Source: Candidatus Sumerlaeota bacterium
GTDB lineage: Bacteria > Sumerlaeota > Sumerlaeia > JAFGJS01
Direction of reading: 5' to 3'
NCBI GenBank assembly: GCA_016928995.1
Contig: JAFGJS010000082.1
Span: 1 to 38,445 of the forward strand
Length of the DNA stretch: 38,445 bases
Shown: in pieces, positions 7,841 through 16,276 of the stretch
Numbering within the stretch: the first letter of the stretch is position 1
How the letters are laid out: each line of letters opens with the position of its first letter
Notes under the pieces: model-generated
Database searches by the model: none
Told to the model about the DNA's origin: nothing
Seen by the model: the letters and a program-made list of their open reading frames with translations, nothing else
Program-made: the position numbers and the translations under genes

Positions 7841-9151
7841 TTAATTCATGCCAAGCAGGTCTTGTTCGATGCGCACGGCGACCGGGGCGTCGATGAACTT
7901 CGTATTGGCGCGCAGGCCGTTCAGCGCGGCCTGCATCGAGCCCTCGCGCGTTTTCTCAGTAGTCAGCAGCACGTCGTAGAGTTTGCTGTCTTCGCGCGCG
8001 GCTTGCGTGTAACTCTGAATGTGCACACCGTGCTTGGCCATTTCGGTGGCCACGGCGGAGCCGGAGGCGATCGGATCGTTGGTGCCGATACGTACGAAGT
8101 ACGCCGTCTGCACCTGATCCATCGGCAGCATGTTCTTTTTCGCGCCGAGTTGCAGGCAATCGTCACGCGAGGAAGGCTTGCCACATTCCTGAGCCACGGC
8201 GATGATATCGCCGAGAATCGCGCTGGCCGTGGGGAGCGGTCCAGCGCCGCGTCCGTAAAGCATCGTGGAGCCGGCCAGGTCGCTGTCGATCAGCGCGGCG
8301 TTGAATGAACTGCGCACCGAGGCGAGCATCGAGTTGACCGGCACAAACGCCGGATGCACGCGCGCCTCCACGGCGCCGTTGTCATGGCGCTGGGCGATGC
8401 CGAGTAGTTTCACCGCGAAACCGCTCGCAGCGGCGAAGGCGATGTCCAGCGGCTCCAGTTTCGTGATCCCCTCGCAGTATACGTCGTCGGCTTGGATGGT
8501 CTGGCCAAAGGCGAGCGAGGCCAGCACGGCCAGTTTATGCGCGGTGTCTATGCCCTCGATGTCGAGCGTGGGATCGGGTTCGGCGTATCCGAGTTCCTGC
8601 GCCTGTTTCAGCGCCTCGTCGAACTCCAGCCCCTCGGTGATCATTTGCGTGAGGATAAAGTTGCATGTGCCGTTGAGGATGCCCGCGATGCGCTGCACCT
8701 GGCATGCGGCCAGGCCCTGTTGCAGCGAACGAATGAGCGGAATGGCGCCGCCGACGCTGGCTTCATACAGCAGACAGACGTTATTTTCCTTAGCCGTGGC
8801 GCGCAACTCGCACAGATGCGCGGCGAGCAGCGCCTTGTTTGCGGTGACCACGTGCTTGCCGCTTTTCAGGGCCTTTTCGCAGAACGTGCGGGCGGGTTCG
8901 ACGCCGCCGACCAGCTCGATGACCGCGCCAATCTCGGGATCGTTGAAGATGCCGTCCACGTCGTCCGTGAGCAGACCCGGCGCCAGTTCGATGCCGCGGT
9001 CGGTCTTGGTGTCCTTGTCGGCGATGCGCGTGATCTCCAACGGGCGGCCGATGCGCGCGGCGATCGTCTCGCCGTTTTGCCGCAGGGCGTTAATCACGCC
9101 CGTGCCGATGTTGCCCAGCCCTATCAGCCCGATTTTGAAAGGTTCGCCCAT
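7841..9151 (-). CDS. hom: Homoserine dehydrogenase with C-terminal ACT domain
   Basis: It reduces aspartate semialdehyde to homoserine with NAD(P)H, the branch point to threonine and methionine. The 436 residues have the standard three parts. A Rossmann nucleotide-binding domain carries GLGNIG (11-16). The catalytic domain has TANKALL (Lys106), GILNGTCNFIL (about 157-167) and GYAEPDPTLDIEGIDTAHKLAVLA with catalytic Lys206. A C-terminal ACT domain (about 350-430) usually confers threonine feedback. The ATG at 9151 has GGAAGGAG upstream. A PfkB-family kinase gene ends 41 bp upstream on the same strand, suggesting an operon. Aspartokinase, threonine synthase and a standard GHMP homoserine kinase are absent from the window. 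Confidence 0.96.
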   Translation of the reverse strand: MGEPFKIGLIGLGNIGTGVINALRQNGETIAARIGRPLEITRIADKDTKTDRGIELAPGLLTDDVDGIFNDPEIGAVIELVGGVEPARTFCEKALKSGKHVVTANKALLAAHLCELRATAKENNVCLLYEASVGGAIPLIRSLQQGLAACQVQRIAGILNGTCNFILTQMITEGLEFDEALKQAQELGYAEPDPTLDIEGIDTAHKLAVLASLAFGQTIQADDVYCEGITKLEPLDIAFAAASGFAVKLLGIAQRHDNGAVEARVHPAFVPVNSMLASVRSSFNAALIDSDLAGSTMLYGRGAGPLPTASAILGDIIAVAQECGKPSSRDDCLQLGAKKNMLPMDQVQTAYFVRIGTNDPIASGSAVATEMAKHGVHIQSYTQAAREDSKLYDVLLTTEKTREGSMQAALNGLRANTKFIDAPVAVRIEQDLLGMN

Positions 9152-9192
9152 CTTGTTCGCTCCTTCCGCACGACGTTTGTCGCGTGTAGACC

Positions 9193-10122
9193 TCAGCGGA
9201 TGCGAGGCCGTATCTTTTTATAATCCGCCAGCGCGCGCAACTCGTCAAGGCGCTGTTGAATCTCCTGCGCTTTTAATTTCGCGGTTTTGTCGATGCCGAA
9301 TCCCTGGCAGCAGTACGACGCCATGGTCGTGCCGGCCAGCACGGCCTGTTTCAGCGTGTCTTCAGTCAGCGTTTTCTTTTGATCCAGATAGCCCAGAAAG
9401 CCTCCGGCAAACGTGTCGCCGGCGCCGGTCGGATCGACGACCTTGTCCAGCGGATAGGCGGGCGCGAGAAACAGCATCTTTTTGCTCATCAGCATCGCGC
9501 CATGCTCGCCCTTCTTGATCACTACGTATTTCGGCCCCATGCGCAGAATCTGCCGGCCGCATTGGATTAAATTGGACTCATCGCAGAGCATGCGAGCCTC
9601 GCCGTCGTTGATGCAGACCAGATCGACGCGCTTGAAGACCTTGAGCAGTTCGTCGCGCATGCCTGTGATCCAGAAGTTCATCGTGTCGAGCAGCACGAGC
9701 TTGGGCTTGCGCACTTGATCCAGCACCTTAAGTTGCAATTGCGGCAGGATATTGCCCAGCAGGATGTAGTCCGCATCGCGGTATTGTTCCGGCAGTTTTG
9801 GATCGAAATTTTCGAACACGTTGAGCTGCGTGTCGCGCGAGACTGCGCTGTTCAGGTCGTTGGCCTCGTAGTAGCCCGACCAATGGAAGGTCTTGCCGCC
9901 CTTGACGATCTCCAGCCCGGTCAGGTCGATGTTGCGCTTTTTGAAATAATTCAAATAACGTTTGGGATAGTCGTCGCCGACGATGCCGACAATGCCGACC
10001 GGCGCGAAATAGGAGGCGGATGTTCCGGCGTAGCTCGCCGATCCTCCCTGAATGCCGGCCTTCACCCCATGCGGCGTTTCAATGTCGTCCAGCGCCACCG
10101 ATCCCACGATCAATACGGACAT
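9193..10122 (-). CDS. PfkB-family sugar or nucleoside kinase
   Basis: A 309-residue ribokinase-fold kinase. The N-terminal GG motif (GIQGGSASYAGTSA, about 23-36) and the C-terminal signature DPTGAGDTFAGGF (230-242), with catalytic base Asp236 and the anion hole, are intact. The small lid region has FHWSGYYE, typical of a widespread subgroup annotated only as sugar kinase. The substrate cannot be assigned; adenosine-like or sugar substrates are possible. The start MSVLIVGSVALDD at 10122 is supported by GGGAGC 6 nt upstream; a 10-residue extension is unlikely. Its position directly before hom is notable because no homoserine kinase is present here. Confidence 0.88.
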   Translation of the reverse strand: MSVLIVGSVALDDIETPHGVKAGIQGGSASYAGTSASYFAPVGIVGIVGDDYPKRYLNYFKKRNIDLTGLEIVKGGKTFHWSGYYEANDLNSAVSRDTQLNVFENFDPKLPEQYRDADYILLGNILPQLQLKVLDQVRKPKLVLLDTMNFWITGMRDELLKVFKRVDLVCINDGEARMLCDESNLIQCGRQILRMGPKYVVIKKGEHGAMLMSKKMLFLAPAYPLDKVVDPTGAGDTFAGGFLGYLDQKKTLTEDTLKQAVLAGTTMASYCCQGFGIDKTAKLKAQEIQQRLDELRALADYKKIRPRIR

Positions 10123-10252
10123 GCAGTGCTCCCAAAGATAAAATAAACACACACGGCCTGATTGCTGCGGTTACGCTCTCGAAACCGTGCTAAATATCAC
10201 AAGCATGACCCGGCAAACCCTTGCTCGTCAAGGCTTAACCGATCACTCTGGA

Positions 10253-11083
10253 TTAAGAATCGTCTCCCGGTTCATCGGGCGATTCGCGTGGAGTCTCTGC
10301 CAGCAGCAATTCGCAATATTCCCGCGTGGCCGCTACGGCAGACAGCGGCGGCACGACGAAAAAGGCGCAGGGAATCAGAAAAAAGGGCAATCCGAAGCCC
10401 AGGGCGTAGCGATAATTGCGCAAAACCCACTTCACCCGTCGCCGCACGGGCGTGTCACGACGCTCCAGCGGGTACGTAAAGGAATCCAGCGCAAGGAACA
10501 GCACGACACAAGTTATATTGAATGCAGCGGCAATCACAGGACCGACCACAGGGATGAAGCCCAACGCGAAACCGAGGATCACCGCGGGAATCGCCAGAAT
10601 CAGGCGTTTCACCGATCCGGTCACGGAAATCCAGGCGTCTTCCCATAGCGTGCGGTTCGGGATGCAGATCAACTCCGGACGCGCGGCCAGCAGATCCTTT
10701 TCAATCCGCTCGCTGAGCCAGCTGTGAAACGGCGCCCCAAGCGCCAGGGCCAGCGCGAGAAAGATCAATGCACTCACCGCGACCGTCACGAGCGCCAGGA
10801 GCGTCTTACCGAGGAAAATCAGAATGTCGAGCCACCAGGCGTAATCCTTGGCGGCGTCCAAGCCCCCGAAAGCCCAGCCCGAGGCGTAATGCCAGATGAG
10901 CCAGAAAACCAGCGGCATCAGCGCCAGGTTGATCAGCAGCGGCAGCAGAATATATTTCATCAGGCGAGGATTGCGCAGGAGATAATGCACTGCGCGCGCC
11001 GGCGCCAGCAGCCCCTCCAGCAAGCTGAGCGGCTCCTGTTCGCGCGGCAGGCTGGCATGCGGCGTTTTCGCGGCGTCATCCAT
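10253..11083 (-). CDS. EI24/CysZ-like integral membrane protein
   Basis: A 276-residue protein with the EI24 domain layout: N-terminal LLAPARAVHYLLRNPRLMKYILLPLLIN, several hydrophobic helices, the central GAPFHSWLSERIE segment, a second membrane block with IPVVGPVIAAAFN, and a basic RRRVKWVLRNY loop. CysZ of this family is a sulfate importer; other members have no proven transport role, so sulfate uptake is only a possibility and no sulfate-assimilation genes lie nearby. It begins 3 nt after the stop of the upstream hypothetical gene, with GGAG about 9 nt before the ATG, so the two are almost certainly co-transcribed. The C-terminus is acidic. Confidence 0.8.
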   Translation of the reverse strand: MDDAAKTPHASLPREQEPLSLLEGLLAPARAVHYLLRNPRLMKYILLPLLINLALMPLVFWLIWHYASGWAFGGLDAAKDYAWWLDILIFLGKTLLALVTVAVSALIFLALALALGAPFHSWLSERIEKDLLAARPELICIPNRTLWEDAWISVTGSVKRLILAIPAVILGFALGFIPVVGPVIAAAFNITCVVLFLALDSFTYPLERRDTPVRRRVKWVLRNYRYALGFGLPFFLIPCAFFVVPPLSAVAATREYCELLLAETPRESPDEPGDDS

Positions 11084-11086
11084 GCA

Positions 11087-11749
11087 TCATTTCTCCGGTT
11101 GGTCCATGAGCTGCAAGCCTTGCTCCGTTAATCGACCCAACAGCAAAAAATCGCCGTCGTCGAATCCCGTGGCGATCCCGCGCCAGGCTCGTCCGCCTAG
11201 CATCAGTCGCCGGTCGGCGGAACGGCAAACCTCCCGCACCGCCAGTCCGGCAAACGACAGGCAGAGCACGTAATCCAGCAGCACCGCGCAGTCCGGCGCG
11301 TCGTCATCTCCATCCTTCCGGGAATATGCAAGTTCGTAAAACCGCTGGAACACAGCGGACGGCGCGAGGCGAATCCCTACGTCGCTCACCGGAACGTATT
11401 CCGACTCAGTCACCCATTGCGCCGTATTGTCCTCCGGATCAAACATGGACGAACCAGCCAGATACATCGCGCAGGAGACTTGCTCCTGTTGAAAGGAATT
11501 GGTCAGTCCGAACCAGAAGCCGTTAATCCAGTCCGGCGGCGGCTGTTCACGCAAGACGTCTTCAACCCATTGTACGATTAGCTGCGCTTCGGCCAGGTAG
11601 TCAAATTCGCGCGCATACCGGCAGATACAATCCGGTTGGATCTGCTCGCAATAGGCGAGCACTGCCTTCATCCCGGAGGCCATGTCCGGAGATTCCCGGA
11701 TCAGGTGCGAGACTTGCGCATAGGCCTCATGCATATCGTACTGACTCAT
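11087..11749 (-). CDS. Hypothetical protein, co-transcribed with EI24-like gene
   Basis: A 220-residue soluble-looking protein; no family recognised. It is acidic and rich in aromatic residues, with cysteines at ICRYAR, SCAMYL, DCAVLL and EVCRS but no regular metal motif. No signal peptide or membrane helix is evident. The ATG at 11749 has AAGGA about 10 nt upstream. Its stop is only 3 nt before the EI24-like start, arguing for a two-gene unit. Composition matches its neighbours, so it looks like a native gene. Confidence 0.7.
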   Translation of the reverse strand: MSQYDMHEAYAQVSHLIRESPDMASGMKAVLAYCEQIQPDCICRYAREFDYLAEAQLIVQWVEDVLREQPPPDWINGFWFGLTNSFQQEQVSCAMYLAGSSMFDPEDNTAQWVTESEYVPVSDVGIRLAPSAVFQRFYELAYSRKDGDDDAPDCAVLLDYVLCLSFAGLAVREVCRSADRRLMLGGRAWRGIATGFDDGDFLLLGRLTEQGLQLMDQPEK

Positions 11750-12045
11750 GATCGCTGCATCCTTTCAAAACTCAACATGACAAACTCCAATGCAATCTTC
11801 AACCTCAGATCGTATAAATATGCCGGTCATGATCGGATAATTATAGAGCATCTCTCGATGCTGGCTTTTCACAGTTACTCTACAATTGACCATCGAGTCT
11901 CGAGTTTCCAGTATCCAGCATCGGATTCATCGGAGCATGATCGCAAAAAAAAACAGTAATAATACCAGAACCACAACAAAGCGTGAAAATCCTGAAATTT
12001 GAATCTCTGTGCCTTTGTGGTGAAATTTTAAAGGTTGCCTATAAC
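11750..12045. other. Intergenic region with degenerate recurring-type motifs
   Basis: There is no supported gene in these 296 bases. At 11891-11922 a segment reads CATCGAGTCTCGAG then TTTCCAGTATCCAGCATCG; it contains self-complementary pieces (CTCGAG). At 12004-12026 TCTCTGTGCCTTTGTGGTG is followed by AAAT. From memory, similar phrases recur in intergenic DNA of many environmental bacterial genomes; this cannot be verified here. The rest is AT-rich, with a poly-A run near 11945. Confidence 0.4.
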
Positions 12046-13227
12046 CTATTTCACGGCCCTGGAGATGACGTAGCCGTTTTTTTCCTGGGTTTGGATTTGG
12101 CGGAACGTTTTCTGCAGGCGTTCATGCAGTTTGGGATTGGATTTCGTGACGAACCAGGCCTGTCCGCCGGGGCGCAGGGCGCGATGCGCGGCGTTGACAA
12201 AGAGTTCCATCACGGCGAACTCGGTGGAGTATGGCGGATTGCTCAGCACGACATCGTACGCGCCGGTTTCGGCTTCGCCGTTCAGGATGCTCTCGCAGCG
12301 GTCCTCGTGCCGCAGGCTGACCGGCGCGCCGTTGAGCAGCAGCGCGCTATTGCGGCCGGCCATGTTCATCGCGCGCGCGTTCGAGTCGATCAGGGTCAGC
12401 CGCTTCGCGCCATGCTTGAGCGCGTAGAAAATCCCCAACGCCCCCCAGCCGCAGCCGAGATCGAGCACGGCGGCGTCCTGCTCCGCTCCGTCCAACGCAT
12501 TCAGCAGCGCGCGGCTGCCCGCATCCAGCGCGCCGTTGCAAAACACCCCGTAGCAGGTGTTGAATTCCGCGACGAGTTCCATCGCCTTCGCGCGCGTCAG
12601 TTTCACCATGAATTGGTTCGCATCCGTCATGGGCGCGGCCGTGGAAGGATCGTCTTTTTTCTTGGCGGAATAGAGCGTTCCTTTGCGCGAGGATTGCAGC
12701 ACAGATACATTGCCAAACGTTCGCTCGATCTGCCGCCGCAGCCATTGATCGCGCGGATTGTTGATCGCCGTCAGCAGCTTGCCGCCTTTCTTCATCCGCG
12801 CATGGGCCTGCCGCAACATCTCCAGCAACAGCCCCTGCTCCGGTCCCGGTCCGGCCCACAACAACGCCAGGTCCGGTTCCGCGTTCATCGGCAGATTCGG
12901 CGCGCACACGCAGTCGAGCTTCGGCGCGGCATTGCGCTGGGCCGCCTCCTCCGCGCGCCGGGTGTGATACAGGTCGATGTGGAAGTACAATCCTTTCGAT
13001 TCCGGACGCAGCCGCGCCATCGCCGCCGCGGGCAGGGCGTCCGGCGTCAGGATCGAAACGATCCGTTCAGCGGGCGTTTGCTGCGCGCCTTCGATCAACA
13101 TGCGGTTCAGCGGATCGAGGCCATGCGACGTTTTCACGCACAGCGCGCCGTCCAGCAGCAAGTCTGACTTGCGCGCCGTTTCGGCGGAACCGAGTATAAT
13201 TTCAATCGCGCTTTGCTGATTGCCCAT
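12046..13227 (-). CDS. RsmC/RlmG-like rRNA guanine-N2 methyltransferase
   Basis: A 393-residue SAM-dependent enzyme with a duplicated methyltransferase layout like E. coli RsmC (16S G1207) and RlmG (23S G1835). A degenerate N-terminal Rossmann half (about 20-190) is followed by an active C-terminal half with DLGCGWG (256-262, SAM site) and the catalytic NPPY (330-333). Between them, YGVFCNGALDAGSRALL is typical of the MTS domain. Which rRNA base is modified cannot be told. The start MGNQQSAIE at 13227 is chosen because it lies 16 nt after the preceding stop; an upstream extension would run through that gene. It follows the large secreted orphan, probably in one transcript, although no functional link is obvious. 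Confidence 0.85.
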   Translation of the reverse strand: MGNQQSAIEIILGSAETARKSDLLLDGALCVKTSHGLDPLNRMLIEGAQQTPAERIVSILTPDALPAAAMARLRPESKGLYFHIDLYHTRRAEEAAQRNAAPKLDCVCAPNLPMNAEPDLALLWAGPGPEQGLLLEMLRQAHARMKKGGKLLTAINNPRDQWLRRQIERTFGNVSVLQSSRKGTLYSAKKKDDPSTAAPMTDANQFMVKLTRAKAMELVAEFNTCYGVFCNGALDAGSRALLNALDGAEQDAAVLDLGCGWGALGIFYALKHGAKRLTLIDSNARAMNMAGRNSALLLNGAPVSLRHEDRCESILNGEAETGAYDVVLSNPPYSTEFAVMELFVNAAHRALRPGGQAWFVTKSNPKLHERLQKTFRQIQTQEKNGYVISRAVK

Positions 13228-13243
13228 AGATGTATTCCATCGC

Positions 13244-15886
13244 TTATTGGTTAAACTGCGCCACGACGCGTCCGTATGCGCCGGCGGTCTGAATCGATAG
13301 CAAGCCGGTTTCCACGTTATAGTTATGCGGCAGATCCACACCGTCGAGATTACGCACGGCTATCGGCGCGGATGGGCTGTAAATCCATGCTTCCCTGGCG
13401 CAATCGAACGCCAGCGTGCGCGCCTGGGCGTCATATTCGCCGTCGCCATAATCCGCGGCGCGCGAAAGGTTGCCGTCGGTCATCAGCAGCACGGGCCGTT
13501 GCGCGGACTTGATGAAATACAACCGCGAGGCGTACGGTTCCGGCAGATCGTCCGTGAAACGTGCTGCTTTGCCCTGGATCTCGCTGGGCACGATCCGATG
13601 AGCGAACACATCGAACACGACGCATTTTTTATCCGGTGCAGGCGCCTGAAACTCAACGCCCATCAAAGGCTCTGCGCCCAGCGCCTTTGCCGCCGCCAGA
13701 TAATTTCGTCCAATGTGCGTCGTCAAACGGCGATCCGGCGCGGCGTACTTCTTTAGCGTTCGAGCCAGCACACCATCCAGCAATTCGCACCGCTCCAGGT
13801 CCGCAGGCTTGAGCAGTTCCGGCGCGTTGACGACAATCCATACGCCGCCGCGCCATCCCTGCCGCAGCTTCAGCGCCAACGGATACTCCATTCCGCCTTG
13901 CGAACGAATCATTCCGATTGCTTCAACCTTCTCCGACACCGCGGTCCAATAAGGTTCGGCGCCGTCCAGCGTCCACGTGCGGCTGTCCAACCGCGCCTGG
14001 CGGCGTTGATACAACGGATCCTGAATCGCCCGCACCTGAAAATCCTCCAGCGCCGCTCCCGTGAAATCGCCCTCCGGCCGCGTCCGCTCACGGTTCATGA
14101 TCAGAAAGTGCAAGTAAAGCTTTTCATACGGCAGATCCTCGCCGTTGCGAAACACGCCGCGCCAATGGTTCGACTTGCCGCGCTCCCGCGGGACGTCCAG
14201 CCAACGGAAGACCTTGCCGTCCTTGGCCCAGCCGATCCAGGCGATGTCGTATTGGGCCCATGCGCGATAATCCACGTCCACCTCCAGCGCATGGCTGTCC
14301 TGGGGGACCATGAATTCGTAAAACAGGTCGGCCTTGGAGCCATACGGCGCCACGCCAAGCATGCCGTTCTGCACGGCGAGCTTCTTGCCCACCGTGACCG
14401 AGTATTGCGTTGTATTGTTTATCCACTTCTCGGGATCGTTGTATTCCTCATGCAGCAGCAGACGTTTGGGCGACTCGGGGATCTCCGCATTCCATTGCAG
14501 TTTGCCGTTTAATGCATCCGGCAATGCCGCCGTCTCGCCGTTCTGCAACGCGAACACCGCCCGTCCGCCATGCCGGACGAAATCCTCCAAACGCGCGAGC
14601 ATCGCTTCGTTGACTTCGCCAGCGACGACAATCGCGCCGAACGGCTTTAGGGATTCCGGCCTCCCGGCGGCGAAATCCTGGGCGCTGATCGTCGCGGCGT
14701 TCGGGAGCCATGGCCCGTGATCGCCGTCCAGCACGGTCAGGATGCCTGGTCCTTTCGCGTCCAGCCATGGCGGCGACTCAATCACGGCGCCGAGTTCGGA
14801 CCATGCGCGCAGCTCGCGTTTCAGGCGCACCAGACGCCCCTGCGCATTCTGCGGAGCGCGCGCCGCCACATAACCCGGATGCGCATACCGGAATTGTCCC
14901 GCCTTCATCGGCTGATAATCCGCGTAGCCGCCCAGCGAAAAACCCAGCGGCCCGTCCAGTTGCCAGAGCATCAGCCAGCGCAGCATCTCCAACCGTTCCG
15001 GCGTGGCCGCATCGGCGAAAGGAGCGTATGCCACAAGCGCCCCCGGCTCCTCGCCGCGCAGCATTTGCGCCATCAGGGCGAATTGCTCCACGTCCTCCGT
15101 CTGAAGTAATTGATCACCGGACGCAAACGGCTGCACAGCGCTTAATGATTCGATGACTTGAGTGTCGTCCTTGGGCTGAAGGTTCCGCAATCCCAAATTG
15201 CGGAGCAAACACAGTTCCCCGTCCCAGCCTTTGGGAGTGTGATCGTCGTCATAAACAAATCCGCCCCAATATCGCCAAATGATACGCGAGCCTTCATCTA
15301 ACCTGCGGATTTCAACATCCTCATCCGGCAACGCCAGCGGCGTGTCCACGTCGTAAAAGCCGATAAACGAGCACAGATCGAGCCAGTATTCCGGCGTTCC
15401 TCGCACGACGGCATGCCCCTCGGTATAGCTGGATTGCTTGCGGGCATAGCACCCCAAGATGCCCCGGCTCTCCGGATTCGTCAGTTCCCAGTAATATGTT
15501 CCGGCCTCTTGCGGCTTGAAATACAACACCAGCCATTTGCCGTCATCGAGTTGTCCGTCATCCTGGAATTGAAAGGTTTGTTCCGCGATCTTCTTCTGCT
15601 TCATCGCATTAATGTCTTCGGAATCATCCAATGGTCCATACAGCGCCAGCTGCGCCTTGGCGAATCGCCCCACGACATGGTGATACTGCACAAACACCGT
15701 ATTGAACCGGGCGGAGGCATGAAAAATCTGCCCGGCGGACTCGCGGACGTTGAGTTCCACAGCCTCCTGACTGCCGCGAAAGAAGGTCGGCTGATCCTCG
15801 CGCATCGCCTCGCTGGCGGCGAAGGCGCCGCTCCCTATGCTGGATAAGGTCATCACCGCTATTAAAATGCAAAAAATATGTCGCAT
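13244..15886 (-). CDS. Large secreted protein of unknown function with a GATase-like segment
   Basis: About 880 residues from the ATG at 15886, which has AGGA 7 nt upstream. It opens with a clean signal peptide (MRHIFCILIAVMTLSS, cleavage near GAFA/ASEA) and has no later membrane helix, so it should be periplasmic or exported. The first third is beta-rich. Residues about 378-450 resemble the glutamine-amidotransferase-like fold found in ThuA and GH42-type proteins (GAIVVAGEVNEAMLARLEDF then VRHGGRAVFA), but a catalytic cysteine is not evident. A jelly-roll-like region follows near 500-610. No enzyme family is recognised. The ATG could instead be 10 codons upstream. The RsmC-like gene starts 16 nt after its stop. 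Confidence 0.75.
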   Translation of the reverse strand: MRHIFCILIAVMTLSSIGSGAFAASEAMREDQPTFFRGSQEAVELNVRESAGQIFHASARFNTVFVQYHHVVGRFAKAQLALYGPLDDSEDINAMKQKKIAEQTFQFQDDGQLDDGKWLVLYFKPQEAGTYYWELTNPESRGILGCYARKQSSYTEGHAVVRGTPEYWLDLCSFIGFYDVDTPLALPDEDVEIRRLDEGSRIIWRYWGGFVYDDDHTPKGWDGELCLLRNLGLRNLQPKDDTQVIESLSAVQPFASGDQLLQTEDVEQFALMAQMLRGEEPGALVAYAPFADAATPERLEMLRWLMLWQLDGPLGFSLGGYADYQPMKAGQFRYAHPGYVAARAPQNAQGRLVRLKRELRAWSELGAVIESPPWLDAKGPGILTVLDGDHGPWLPNAATISAQDFAAGRPESLKPFGAIVVAGEVNEAMLARLEDFVRHGGRAVFALQNGETAALPDALNGKLQWNAEIPESPKRLLLHEEYNDPEKWINNTTQYSVTVGKKLAVQNGMLGVAPYGSKADLFYEFMVPQDSHALEVDVDYRAWAQYDIAWIGWAKDGKVFRWLDVPRERGKSNHWRGVFRNGEDLPYEKLYLHFLIMNRERTRPEGDFTGAALEDFQVRAIQDPLYQRRQARLDSRTWTLDGAEPYWTAVSEKVEAIGMIRSQGGMEYPLALKLRQGWRGGVWIVVNAPELLKPADLERCELLDGVLARTLKKYAAPDRRLTTHIGRNYLAAAKALGAEPLMGVEFQAPAPDKKCVVFDVFAHRIVPSEIQGKAARFTDDLPEPYASRLYFIKSAQRPVLLMTDGNLSRAADYGDGEYDAQARTLAFDCAREAWIYSPSAPIAVRNLDGVDLPHNYNVETGLLSIQTAGAYGRVVAQFNQ

Positions 15887-16276
15887 CTTCCAATCCTCGC
15901 TGCTCGATTCATTCATCTAGCGATCTTCTAAAAGTGATGTCCGGATGGGAAGAACATACAGCCGAGGGCGGCTGTGCCACATTCAAGGGATGCGGACATC
16001 ACTTCTGCAAGATGCGCTCGACGCGCCGCGCGGCTGCGTCATCTTGGACATTCATCTTGCCGTGCGGTTCCAATAATCAGCACCTTGCCACGCCGCGCCG
16101 CAAAATCAAGCGCCATTTCGCTCCTGGTTTTCATGTGGGAGCGTCTTCGTCTCTTGATCATGGAGATAATGGTGATGCCTTGCCTGCTTAACCGTCAAAA
16201 TGCGTTCAATATCGTCGGAAACTTTTTACTGAATCGATTGTCTGATCATGCATACCCACGAGAGGAGACAAGCAGC
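15887..16276. other. Divergent intergenic region with nested hairpin and shared segment
   Basis: This 390-bp region separates the secreted orphan (minus) from the DUF4153-type gene (plus). It holds a nested inverted repeat at 15932-16004 and, at 16102-16132, a 31-bp stretch matching 19766-19796 at 25 positions. Open frames crossing it have no ribosome site and read through the repeats, so none is called. A run of AGAGGAG at 16260-16266 is the ribosome site of the next gene. Confidence 0.5.
15932..16004. repeat. Nested inverted repeat, perfect 12-bp outer arms
   Basis: AAGTGATGTCCG (15932-15943) is the exact reverse complement of CGGACATCACTT (15993-16004). Inside is a 7-bp hairpin, ACAGCCG-AGGG-CGGCTGT (15958-15975). 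The hairpin-within-hairpin design resembles the element at 4-50. It may be a REP-like or miniature mobile repeat. Confidence 0.65.

Noticed and set aside
15974-16276. A 101-residue N-terminal extension of the DUF4153-type protein
   Set aside because: It translates repeat DNA, while the ATG at 16277 has a strong ribosome site.
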